In this document: in pieces, positions 8,943-16,278 of the stretch
How the letters are laid out: every line of letters begins with the position of its first letter
Numbering within the stretch: position 1 is the stretch's first letter
From: Chitinophaga oryziterrae
GTDB lineage: Bacteria > Bacteroidota > Bacteroidia > Chitinophagales > Chitinophagaceae
Length of the DNA stretch: 64,000 nt
Assembly: GCF_009758125.1 (NCBI RefSeq)
Contig: NZ_WRXO01000001.1
Coordinates: 310,001 to 374,000, forward strand
Direction of reading: 5' to 3'
Notes under the pieces: model-generated
Databases searched by the model: none
What the model was told of the DNA's origin: nothing
What the model saw: only the letters and a program-made list of their open reading frames with translations
Position numbers and translations under genes: made by a program

Positions 8943-9241
8943 GGTAGTGCACCAGTTTCGATTTTTCCTAAAAGTGATATAATGGCTTTGCTCTCCTTAT
9001 TATTCAGTACTTATACAAATTAACAGTGTCTTCGGGTAGAGTTCGGGGAGTGTTATGGAATTGGCTATACGTAGAACATAGCTTGGAGATAGGTCGAACA
9101 TACTTTGATGCTTCGGAAATGACCAATGTATGTTCAACCTATCTCCAACGTATAGCCAATTCCATAACACTCCCCGAACTCTACCCGAAGACACTAGCTT
9201 GTATCCTTGGTAGGGTTAATAAATCAAACTGATGCACCACC
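8943..9241. mobile_element. MITE-like element with about 21-bp terminal inverted repeats
   Basis: The left end (8943-8964, ggtagtgcaccagttt then cgattt) matches the reverse complement of the right end (9221-9241) at 19 of 22 aligned positions. The 299-bp interior codes for nothing and is dominated by a giant hairpin at 9025-9195. Short size, terminal repeats and lack of coding suggest a non-autonomous miniature transposable element. A target-site duplication is not clear: atctg occurs near both ends but not at the exact borders. A structured RNA is the alternative. Confidence 0.5.
9025..9195. repeat. Giant hairpin: perfect 48-bp arms plus nested 20-bp arms
   Basis: Bases 9025-9072 and 9148-9195 are exact reverse complements over 48 bp. 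Inside, 9084-9103 and 9128-9147 pair over 20 bp with one mismatch. The left side has an extra 11 bases (9073-9083), and the apical loop is 9104-9127. A perfect 48-bp arm suggests recent origin or active maintenance. Confidence 0.95.
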
Positions 9242-9270
9242 TGATCTGCAAGGCGGTTAGTGCATCAGTT
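9227..9270. repeat. 11-bp hairpin made from repeated element ends
   Basis: aactgatgcac (9227-9237) and gtgcatcagtt (9260-9270) are exact reverse complements with a 22-nt loop. The right arm belongs to ggttagtgcatcagttac (9256-9273), which resembles the left terminal repeat at 8943 in the same orientation, so this may be a third copy of the element end. Confidence 0.75.
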
Positions 9271-9285
9271 ACATAATCTTCGCGC

Positions 9286-9431
9286 CAGATGTTGTTGATC
9301 GATAAATACACCTTATCTGACGTGAGTATTAGGTGAAGTTAAATTGAAAAACAAATCCCGGGCTCATATTCCGAAGCTAAATCAGAGAACTAAACAGTCA
9401 GATGCAGTGTATTTATGATTAACAACATCTG
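9286..9431. repeat. Second fold-back, imperfect 36-bp inverted repeat
   Basis: Bases 9286-9321 and the reverse complement of 9397-9431 align over about 36 positions with roughly five mismatches and one single-base gap (cagatgttgtt, then ataaataca, then atctgac). The interior of about 75 bases is non-coding. It lies 38 bases beyond the hisS stop, so it could be transcribed as a 3' structure of that message. Confidence 0.75.
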
Positions 9432-9469
9432 CCAATCTGCGCTGTCAGGGATTGACCGCGGCTTTTTGT

Positions 9470-10819
9470 TTAGAATGAATATGTTGTTAATTCCTCTTTT
9501 TTAATTTTTGTCTGTTCTCCTGTTATCATATTCTTTACACTCAGCATACCTTCCTGTATTTCACTTTCACCCATGATGATTACATATGGAATACCGCGCT
9601 TATTGGCGTATTTCATTTGTTTATCCATCTTGGCCGGTTCGTGGAATAATTCAGAGGCGATGCCTCTTTCGCGCAGTTGCATCAGCATGGTGAATGCAGT
9701 AGCCGATGTGTTGGCGTCGAGATTGAAGAATAATACCTGGGTGCTTTGTTGTGCAGTAGCAGGGAACAGTTGCAGTTCTTCCAGTACATCGTAGATTCTG
9801 TCTACACCGAAGGAGATACCTACGCCTGAAAGGCCCGGTAATCCGAATAAGCCGGTGAGGTCATCGTAACGGCCACCGCCGCCGATGCTGCCCATTTTAA
9901 CGGTAGCAGGCGCTTTCACTTCCACGATCATACCTGTGTAGTAGTTCAGACCGCGGGCGAGTGTTACATCCAGGATGGGTGTTGTTTTGAATGCAGCAGG
10001 TTGAGTGTGCAGGACATAAGATATTTCTTCAATACCTTTAAGACCTGTGGCAGATTGCTGTAATAATACACCAAGCTGTTGTAATTTCTCCTCATTACTG
10101 CCGTCAATTTTCAGGAAGCTCTCGATAGTGGTAATTTCTGAGTCGGAAAGTCCACGTTCCTGTAATTCAACCTTTACTTTTTCGATGCCTATTTTATCCA
10201 GTTTATCGATAGCAATGGTGATATCTGTTAATAAAGATGGCTGGCCAATTACTTCTGCTAATCCGCTCAGGATCTTACGGTTATTGATACGCACTTCGTA
10301 ACCGTTCATTCCCAGTTTGGTAAATACACGGTCGTATATCAATAGTAATTCTATTTCATTTAAAAGAGAATTACTTCCTACCACATCAGCATCACACTGA
10401 TAGAATTCGCGGTAACGGCCTTTCTGTGGCTTATCCGCACGCCATACCGGTTGCATCTGGTAACGTTTGAACGGCAATGCCAGTTCATTCTGGTTCATTA
10501 CCACGTAACGTGCAAAAGGAATGGTAAGATCGTAGCGTAATGCTTTTTCGCATAATAAAATACCCAGTTCACGGCTGTCTTTAGCTTGTTGTGAGCGGCC
10601 GAATATATCTCCGTTATCCAGTATTTTGAAGATCAGTTTATCACCTTCCTCACCATATTTTCCTGTAAGCGTATCCAGGTTTTCCATGGAAGGAGTTTCC
10701 AGTGGCTGGAATCCAAACAGTTCAAATGTTTCGCGGATCGTCTGGAAAATGTATTGCCGTTTTCTTACCACAACAGGGCCGAAATCGCGGGTACCTTTTG
10801 GTATACTGGGTTTTATCAT
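9470..10819 (-). CDS. hisS: Histidyl-tRNA synthetase
   Basis: The product is 449 residues, a class II aminoacyl-tRNA synthetase that charges tRNA-His. Visible signatures are K-G-T-R-D-F at the start, the motif 2 region (G-R-Y-R-E-F-Y-Q-C-D), the histidine-specific stretch A-R-G-L-N-Y-Y-T-G, and motif 3 (G-V-G-I-S-F-G-V-D-R-I), followed by a C-terminal anticodon-binding domain. Its ATG overlaps the stop codon of the upstream phosphatase gene (TAATG), so the two are translationally coupled. Confidence 0.97.
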   Translation of the reverse strand: MIKPSIPKGTRDFGPVVVRKRQYIFQTIRETFELFGFQPLETPSMENLDTLTGKYGEEGDKLIFKILDNGDIFGRSQQAKDSRELGILLCEKALRYDLTIPFARYVVMNQNELALPFKRYQMQPVWRADKPQKGRYREFYQCDADVVGSNSLLNEIELLLIYDRVFTKLGMNGYEVRINNRKILSGLAEVIGQPSLLTDITIAIDKLDKIGIEKVKVELQERGLSDSEITTIESFLKIDGSNEEKLQQLGVLLQQSATGLKGIEEISYVLHTQPAAFKTTPILDVTLARGLNYYTGMIVEVKAPATVKMGSIGGGGRYDDLTGLFGLPGLSGVGISFGVDRIYDVLEELQLFPATAQQSTQVLFFNLDANTSATAFTMLMQLRERGIASELFHEPAKMDKQMKYANKRGIPYVIIMGESEIQEGMLSVKNMITGEQTKIKKEELTTYSF

Positions 10820-11247
10820 TATCGTTCAGTATTATTAATTATTTTTTCGCAGGCTTTGTAGATCATATCATACACTGGTTCAAACAGTGCATCATCATAC
10901 CATGGATCAGGCACAGGTTGCTGGTTGTCAAGCAGCAGCTGTACTTTGGCTTTGTCCACATCGGTACGAGCTTTACGTATTACATCGCGATAGTTATCCA
11001 GGTCCATTACGTAAATGCGGTCAAACCCGTCATAATCATCTGTATGGAATTGTCTGCCTCTGAGTCCGGAAATATCAATACCATGGCGGCGTGCCACCGC
11101 TACGGACCGTCTGTCCGGAGGATCTCCCACATGCCAGCCGCCTGTGCCGGCGGAATCTATTTCCCAGTCAGGGGCCAGTTGCCTTAAAATACCTTCTGCC
11201 AGCGGCGAGCGGCAAATATTGCCGAGGCATACCATTAAAACCTTCAT
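10819..11247 (-). CDS. Low-molecular-weight protein-tyrosine phosphatase
   Basis: The product is 142 residues. The phosphate-binding loop Cys7-L-G-N-I-C-Arg13-S sits at the N-terminus, as in all LMW phosphatases. The general acid is the Asp of P-D-P-W-Y near residue 116. Such enzymes dephosphorylate tyrosine in proteins such as polysaccharide co-polymerase kinases, but no capsule gene is near, so the substrate is open. The stop overlaps the hisS start by one base. Confidence 0.92.
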   Translation of the reverse strand: MKVLMVCLGNICRSPLAEGILRQLAPDWEIDSAGTGGWHVGDPPDRRSVAVARRHGIDISGLRGRQFHTDDYDGFDRIYVMDLDNYRDVIRKARTDVDKAKVQLLLDNQQPVPDPWYDDALFEPVYDMIYKACEKIINNTER

Positions 11248-11592
11248 AATTTGCGCAAACCTACAGGATTTTGGGCAGATTCGCCACCCCGGCCCTTTAT
11301 GGAAATTTTTACTTTTTGCATCTATATAGTGATACTATACCCTCACTTTATGCGTATATAACTACAATGCAAGGGGCGGAATTATAGTATTTAACATGCC
11401 TTTAACAAGTTAGTGGATAATAATCTGTAGATTGATTTGATTAATATATGTGAGGGTGACGGTTATGGAATCTGCTGTAGTAGCGGATTTAGGAGATTAT
11501 GTTTACACAGGGGACTTGTTTTTTTTAATATTCTTCTAAAAGAACAGGTATTTGTTTAGAAATTTTTTTTTGTATACTTGTAATTCGCAACA
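11248..11592. other. Divergent intergenic region
   Basis: These 345 bases separate the minus-strand phosphatase-hisS pair from a plus-strand operon. They hold the plus-strand promoter at 11551-11580 and a minus-strand TAGGTTTG (11256-11263) that could be the -7 element of the phosphatase gene, without a matching -33 element. I see no other gene, repeat or RNA. Confidence 0.5.
11551..11580 (+). promoter_or_regulatory. Probable promoter of the small membrane protein operon
   Basis: TTTG at 11551-11554, an 18-bp spacer and TATACTTG at 11573-11580 (one mismatch to TAnnTTTG). Initiation near 11586 would leave only about 7 bases before the ATG at 11593, or 13 before the second ATG at 11599. Confidence 0.5.
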
Positions 11593-11838
11593 ATGCAGAT
11601 GGAACACGAAAGAACGGAAAACAGGCGGAAAGGAATAGATTACCGGCCGCTGGGAGAATTATTAAGAGGTATATTTTTTATACTCTTTGGACTGTATGCA
11701 TGCTTTGCTCAAAGGTTCAATATGGGACACTTTGAAGTATCGCAAACCATTTTAAATGTTTTGGGAGGGGTACTGATCGCTTATGGCCTTTTCCGTGTAT
11801 ATAGAGGAGTGAAGAATACATTTTTTAACAAGGACTAA
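11593..11838 (+). CDS. Small two-helix membrane protein
   Basis: The product is 81 residues with a charged N-terminus (E-R-T-E-N-R-R-K), two hydrophobic helices (about 27-45 and 54-70) and a basic C-terminus, so both ends are probably cytoplasmic. It belongs to no family I can name. It lies 10 bases before the PstS-like lipoprotein gene and is probably co-transcribed with it. An internal ATG at codon 3 (11599) is an alternative start and would allow a slightly longer leader. Confidence 0.7.
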   Translation: MQMEHERTENRRKGIDYRPLGELLRGIFFILFGLYACFAQRFNMGHFEVSQTILNVLGGVLIAYGLFRVYRGVKNTFFNKD

Positions 11839-11848
11839 CCGAAGAGCT

Positions 11849-12769
11849 ATGTTTACCAGGTTAATTAAACGGAACAGGGCTTATATCGCACTGTTAGCAA
11901 CCGCAACTATGCTGGCATCATGCGGAGAGTCTAAATCAGAAGCGGAGAGGGACACGCCAACGTCCGGAACTGTCCGTATCAGTGTAGACGAGACCTATAA
12001 GCCACTTTTAACATCAGAGATAAAAGTATTCGAATCATTATATCCGAAGGCCCACATTATTGCGGAATACAAACCTGAAGCAGATTGCTTTAAGGACCTG
12101 CTGGCAGATAGTGCCCGCCTGATAATTGTAACGAGGGACTTCAATGAGCAGGAGAAAGGGTTCATGCAGAAGCTGAAAATAACGCCGCAGAGTATGTTAC
12201 TGGCATGGGACGGGGTAGCGTTGATTACTAATAAGAGTAATCCCGATTCTATCCTCACGATGGACCAGTTACGTAAAATTATGGACGGTAGCGAAACAGA
12301 AAAGAAATGGCAGATTGTTTTTGACAATCAGAATTCAAGTACTGTAAGATTTATCCGCGACTCAATCAACCAGGGAAAACCATTGCCGGCCAGTGTAATG
12401 GCTGCGAAAACCAATCCCGAAGTGGTTGATTATGTAGCTAAAATGCCAAATGCACTGGGAGTAATTGGGGTAAGCTGGATCTCTGATCCAAATGATTCCA
12501 CCTCTATAGAATTTAATAGTAAAGTGAACGTGGTGAAAGTGCGTGCAGATTATGGTTCGGAATTTGTAAAACCATATCAGGCATATATCGCTTTGGGATC
12601 ATACCCGTTGAAGAGAGGATTTTTCTTTTGTTTAAAAGAACCTTACTCCGGATTGGGATCAGGCTTTGCCACCTTCCTGGGAAGTTATGAAGGACAGACA
12701 TTAATCGGGAAATTCAGATTGTTCCCCGCGAGGTTGAACATCGTTTTCAGGCAGGCTAATTTAAAGTAA
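11849..12769 (+). CDS. PstS-like substrate-binding lipoprotein
   Basis: The product is 306 residues. A lipobox L-A-S-C (Cys near residue 25) ends the signal peptide and is followed by an acidic, serine-rich linker. The rest resembles a type II periplasmic binding protein of the PstS family (G-T-V-R-I-S-V-D-E at the start, then L-A-W-D-G-V-A-L-I and a later G-V-I-G-V-S-W-I). In Bacteroidota such proteins often lie beside ExbB/ExbD/TonB and TPR genes rather than pstCAB; here a TPR gene follows and no permease is present. The ligand may be phosphate, but this is inference. Confidence 0.78.
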   Translation: MFTRLIKRNRAYIALLATATMLASCGESKSEAERDTPTSGTVRISVDETYKPLLTSEIKVFESLYPKAHIIAEYKPEADCFKDLLADSARLIIVTRDFNEQEKGFMQKLKITPQSMLLAWDGVALITNKSNPDSILTMDQLRKIMDGSETEKKWQIVFDNQNSSTVRFIRDSINQGKPLPASVMAAKTNPEVVDYVAKMPNALGVIGVSWISDPNDSTSIEFNSKVNVVKVRADYGSEFVKPYQAYIALGSYPLKRGFFFCLKEPYSGLGSGFATFLGSYEGQTLIGKFRLFPARLNIVFRQANLK

Positions 12770-12815
12770 GGATTGAAAAAACTAACACAACTAAAATTTT
12801 AAAACCGGAGTGCTC

Positions 12816-14531
12816 ATGACCAGACGGAAAAGTTTAATCGTAGCCATGTTATGTGTCGCCGCAAACGGCGCAATGGCCCAATCCGTAGATGATGGATTGA
12901 AAGACCTGTATTATGGCAAGTATGAAACAGCCAAACAAACTTTTGACAAGGTAATTACTGCTAAACCTACTGACGACAAAGCATATTACTACCAGGGGAT
13001 TGCTTTCCTGGGAATGAACGATCAGGTTGCCGCTGCTGCTGCTTTCCAGAAAGGATTACAGGCAGTTCCTACTTCTGCTTTATTACAGGTAGGTTTAGGC
13101 CGCCTGGATTTACTGAAAGGGGATGCTGCTGCTGCCAAACAAAAATTTGAAGCTGCCAGCGCTGCCACTCAGGGCCGTGATGGTGATGTTGCCCGTGCAA
13201 TTGCTGATGCAAGTGCGGATATTAAAGGTGGTGACCGCGGTTACGCACTCAGCGTAATGGAAAAACTGCTGAATAACGAAGGTCGTAAGAAGAAAGAGGT
13301 ATACACGCCTAAGGCGGTCGACTATATTGAACTGGGTGACGCTTACCGTCAGTTGGGTGGTGAAAATGGAGGTAAAGCCATTGCAACCTATGATAAAGCA
13401 CTGGAACTGGAACCAAACAGGGCAGAAGCAGTAATGAAAGAAGGTCTGGTTAACTATAATGCCAAACTGTTGCAGGATGCGGTGAATGATTTCACCAAAG
13501 CTACCAACATGGACCCTCAGTATGCACCTGCTTTCTATGAACTGTATCAGTTCTATATCACCAAAACCAAAGCGCAGTTTTCCCTGGAAAATGCAGCTAA
13601 ATACCTCGAAAGCTACATGGCTATCGTAGGTGAAGGTGCAGGTAAACTGGAAAACGAATATAACCTGGCAGCTATCTCTTTCTACAAGAAAGACTATGAT
13701 GCAGCTATTTCTAAAGCAAAGGCTGTATTGCCAACTGCTACAGAAGGTTATAAAGATAAATTCACCCTGTTGCTGACAGATGCCTATCTGCAGAAAGGTG
13801 ATACTGCTACCGGTAAACAAATCATTGAAGATTATGTGAAGAGCGTGGGTGAAGCTAAACTGGGGCCTAACGATTACAAACTGTTAAGCGCTATTTACCA
13901 GGCTAAAACTCCGGATGCAGCTCAGGCAGCTATCAATGACTCTCTTGCATCTTTATATCTGGAGAAATATGCATTGTCTGATACTACCAAGGATGTTGAA
14001 AAATACAGAAATGTAGCTGAATCATTCAAAAGCATGCGCGATTTCAAACGTGCTGCAGAATGGTATGGTAAACTGGTAACAGACTTTACTGACGAGCAGA
14101 ACGGCAGTAAAATCCAGGACCAGTTCTTCAAAGGAACCTGGGAAATATATGCTCATGAGTACGATATGGCAGATTCTACCTTTGGTGCTTTCGTAGCTAA
14201 ATATCCTGCTCAGGAAGCATTAGGTACTTACTGGAGAGGCCGTGCAAACATGGCTAAGGACCCGGATGCTAAGCAGGGACTGGCATTACCTTACTTCCAG
14301 CATTTCTTTGAAATCAAGGGAGAGGATAAGGTAAAAACTCCGTTGCTGATGTTCCCTTACCAGTATCTGATGATTTACTACTACAACAAAGATGATATGA
14401 CCAATATGAAGCTTTGGATGGATAAAGTAGTAAGTATGGATCCTAACAACGCTACTGTGAAGGCGATACAGGAAAACCTGGCAAACAGGTCCAAAACCGC
14501 TAAGCCGGCAGCTTCAGGCAATAAAAAATAA
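12816..14531 (+). CDS. Secreted tetratricopeptide-repeat protein
   Basis: The product is 571 residues with a signal peptide (cleavage after A-M-A-Q, near 22) and TPR-type helix pairs through most of the chain, for example A-Y-Y-Y-Q-G-I-A-F and A-I-A-T-Y-D-K-A-L-E-L-E-P-N. It is probably a periplasmic protein-interaction scaffold. I choose the ATG at 12816, preceded by GGAG five bases upstream, over a GTG two codons earlier. It follows the PstS-like gene by 46 bases in the same operon, and a terminator follows. Confidence 0.82.
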   Translation: MTRRKSLIVAMLCVAANGAMAQSVDDGLKDLYYGKYETAKQTFDKVITAKPTDDKAYYYQGIAFLGMNDQVAAAAAFQKGLQAVPTSALLQVGLGRLDLLKGDAAAAKQKFEAASAATQGRDGDVARAIADASADIKGGDRGYALSVMEKLLNNEGRKKKEVYTPKAVDYIELGDAYRQLGGENGGKAIATYDKALELEPNRAEAVMKEGLVNYNAKLLQDAVNDFTKATNMDPQYAPAFYELYQFYITKTKAQFSLENAAKYLESYMAIVGEGAGKLENEYNLAAISFYKKDYDAAISKAKAVLPTATEGYKDKFTLLLTDAYLQKGDTATGKQIIEDYVKSVGEAKLGPNDYKLLSAIYQAKTPDAAQAAINDSLASLYLEKYALSDTTKDVEKYRNVAESFKSMRDFKRAAEWYGKLVTDFTDEQNGSKIQDQFFKGTWEIYAHEYDMADSTFGAFVAKYPAQEALGTYWRGRANMAKDPDAKQGLALPYFQHFFEIKGEDKVKTPLLMFPYQYLMIYYYNKDDMTNMKLWMDKVVSMDPNNATVKAIQENLANRSKTAKPAASGNKK

Positions 14532-14552
14532 AATAAAGAGTTCTTTATATGG

Positions 14553-14582
14553 AAACCCCGGCAACTGCTGGGGTTTTTTTAT
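14553..14582 (+). terminator. Terminator after the TPR gene
   Basis: aaccccggca (14554-14563) pairs with tgctggggtt around act, with one weak pair, followed by a T run to 14581. It separates the TPR operon from the nuo operon. Confidence 0.8.
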
Positions 14583-14624
14583 TTCCGGTTGGCAAAAAAA
14601 GATAATATTTTAATCACTCATAGA

Positions 14625-14655
14625 TTTGATATTTGGTATAGTTAGCCTATTTTTG
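14625..14655 (+). promoter_or_regulatory. Promoter of the nuo operon
   Basis: TTTG (14625-14628), exactly 19 bp, then TATTTTTG (14648-14655) is a perfect match to the Bacteroidota consensus. Initiation near 14661 would leave about 8 bases before the ATG at 14669, but about 32 before the ATG at 14693, which also has gggaag in front. This favours the second start for nuoA. Confidence 0.85.
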
Positions 14656-14692
14656 CGCATTCGGAGAAATGTTCATCTTATCAGGGAAGCTT

Positions 14693-15085
14693 ATGTTTAC
14701 AGACACAGTATTATTGTCGGCGACTACTCCTTTTAGCTATTTTCCTATAGTGTTACAGCTAATTGCAGCCCTCGGCTTTGTGGGCATTACTATGTTCGCA
14801 ACACACTTTTTAGGCCCAAAACGTAAAACGAGCGACAAACTTGTTACCTTTGAAAGCGGTATCGAGCAGCAAGGGAACGCACGCCAGCCTGTAGCCATTA
14901 AATATTTTCTTACCGCCATTTTGTTCGTTCTGTTCGATGTGGAAGTGATCTTTTTCTACCCTTATGCCGTGAATTTCAGAGAGTTGGGCTGGGAAGGCTT
15001 TATGGCTATGTTGCTCTTTGTTGCTTTCTTCCTGGGTGGCTTTGTCTACATCCTGAAGAAAGGTGCGCTAAAATGGGAAGACTGA
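14693..15085 (+). CDS. nuoA: NADH-quinone oxidoreductase subunit A
   Basis: The product is 130 residues from the ATG at 14693, or 138 from 14669. It has three transmembrane helices and the conserved loop F-E-S-G-I-E and F-D-V-E-V-I-F of NuoA, a membrane-arm subunit near the quinone site of complex I. The start is chosen from the promoter position and a Shine-Dalgarno-like sequence. It opens a 14-gene operon in the order A-N. Confidence 0.93.
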   Translation: MFTDTVLLSATTPFSYFPIVLQLIAALGFVGITMFATHFLGPKRKTSDKLVTFESGIEQQGNARQPVAIKYFLTAILFVLFDVEVIFFYPYAVNFRELGWEGFMAMLLFVAFFLGGFVYILKKGALKWED

Positions 15086-15138
15086 TACAAAAATTTGTAA
15101 GTCAAATCTGATTCTGAAATCTTTAAATCTGAAATGGT

Positions 15139-15702
15139 ATGTCTCGTCCGGTTCAGTATAATGAAAAAGTGAAGTCTGTGGATATACCTGAGGGGTATTC
15201 CGGAGAAGGTTTTTTTGCTACCTCTTTCGATAAAGTGATAGGTCTTGCCCGTAAAAATTCTATATGGCCGTTGCCTTTTGCAACTTCCTGCTGTGGGATC
15301 GAATTTATGGCAACGATGGCATCTACTTACGATCTGGCGCGTTTTGGTGCGGAAAGAATGGCTTTCACGCCAAGGCAGTGTGATCTGTTGATGGTGATGG
15401 GGACCATTTCCAAGAAAATGGGCCCTGTATTACGCCAGGTATACCTGCAAATGGCAGAACCCCGTTGGGTAATTGCTGTAGGCGCCTGTGCCAGCAGTGG
15501 TGGTATCTTCGATACTTACTCTGTATTGCAGGGGATAGACCAGGTGATTCCGGTAGATGTATATGTACCGGGATGTCCTCCACGCCCTGAAGCTATCATT
15601 GATGGCTTTATGCGTATCCAGGACCTGATAGGCCAGGAAAGTATGCGCCGCCGCAATTCTGAAAAGTATAAGGACCTGCTGAACTCTTACGGAATCCAGT
15701 AA
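15139..15702 (+). CDS. nuoB: NADH-quinone oxidoreductase subunit B
   Basis: The product is 187 residues. It holds the terminal 4Fe-4S cluster N2 that passes electrons to quinone. The ligands are the tandem Cys51-Cys52 (S-C-C-G-I-E-F), the Cys of V-G-A-C-A-S-S-G-G near 116 and the Cys of P-G-C-P-P-R-P-E near 146. It is part of the hydrophilic Q-module with NuoC, NuoD and NuoI. The gap to nuoA is 53 bases. Confidence 0.97.
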   Translation: MSRPVQYNEKVKSVDIPEGYSGEGFFATSFDKVIGLARKNSIWPLPFATSCCGIEFMATMASTYDLARFGAERMAFTPRQCDLLMVMGTISKKMGPVLRQVYLQMAEPRWVIAVGACASSGGIFDTYSVLQGIDQVIPVDVYVPGCPPRPEAIIDGFMRIQDLIGQESMRRRNSEKYKDLLNSYGIQ

Positions 15703-15739
15703 CCTAGTATCCCTTAAAAATCGAAAATCTGAAATCGTA

Positions 15740-16261
15740 ATGTCTTTGACAAGCGACTATATAAAGCAAAGATTGGCAGAAAAGTTTGGGGAGTCCATCT
15801 CCCAGGTAGAAGAATCCTTTGGGACGCTATCATTTGCAGCACCTAAAGACCTGAACCTGAAAGTAATGCAGTTCCTGTACGATGATGAGGAACTGCAATT
15901 TCGTTTTTTAACGGATCTGACGGCTGTACACTACCCCGAAAGGAAAGGAGAGGAACTCGCTGTAGTTTATCACCTCTACAATTTCAGGGAAAGGGTACGA
16001 CTTCGTCTGAAGGTTTACGCCAGCGTGGAAGACCCTAAGGTGTTTACAGCTACCAAACTCTATGAATCTGCCAACTGGATGGAAAGAGAAACATATGATT
16101 TCTTTGGGGTAGAGTTTGTAGGACATCCTAACCTGAAACGCATCCTGAACGTGGACGAAATGACCTATTTCCCCATGCGTAAGGAATTCCCACTGGAAGA
16201 TCAATCCCGTGTAGATAAAGACGATGAAATGTTCGGCCGCGGCGGGCATATTGGCATTTAA
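15740..16261 (+). CDS. nuoC: NADH-quinone oxidoreductase subunit C
   Basis: The product is 173 residues, the 30-kDa-type subunit of the Q-module. The conserved stretch is W-M-E-R-E-T-Y-D-F-F-G-V, followed by H-P-N-L-K-R-I-L and a tail ending in F-P-L-E-D-Q. It is encoded separately from nuoD, unlike the nuoCD fusion of E. coli. Confidence 0.96.
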   Translation: MSLTSDYIKQRLAEKFGESISQVEESFGTLSFAAPKDLNLKVMQFLYDDEELQFRFLTDLTAVHYPERKGEELAVVYHLYNFRERVRLRLKVYASVEDPKVFTATKLYESANWMERETYDFFGVEFVGHPNLKRILNVDEMTYFPMRKEFPLEDQSRVDKDDEMFGRGGHIGI

Positions 16262-16278
16262 TAAATTATTCGTTGAAC

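Larger units (their letters stand above)
8612..9469. other. Gene-free convergent region rich in fold-back repeats
   Basis: These 858 bases lie between the ends of dsbD (plus) and hisS (minus). I see no credible protein gene: short open frames on both strands share the same opening residues only because they read the two arms of one palindrome. The region holds an AT-rich degenerate tandem repeat with a hairpin, a 299-bp element with terminal inverted repeats around a giant hairpin, and a second fold-back, listed separately. No transposase, tRNA or recognised RNA family is visible. Confidence 0.8.

Noticed and set aside
9000..9232. Two overlapping open frames on opposite strands (9000-9194 minus, 9026-9232 plus) that begin with the same residues
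   Set aside because: They translate the two arms of one palindrome, begin with non-ATG starts and match no family; they are artefacts of the inverted repeat.
8943..9431. Retron or other reverse-transcriptase-linked RNA
   Set aside because: The long hairpins recall msr-msd layouts, but there is no reverse transcriptase gene within reach and the terminal inverted repeats fit a miniature transposon better.
13110..13820. 236-residue open frame on the minus strand inside the TPR gene
   Set aside because: It is the antisense shadow of a codon-biased gene, with Phe/Cys-rich composition and no recognisable domain.
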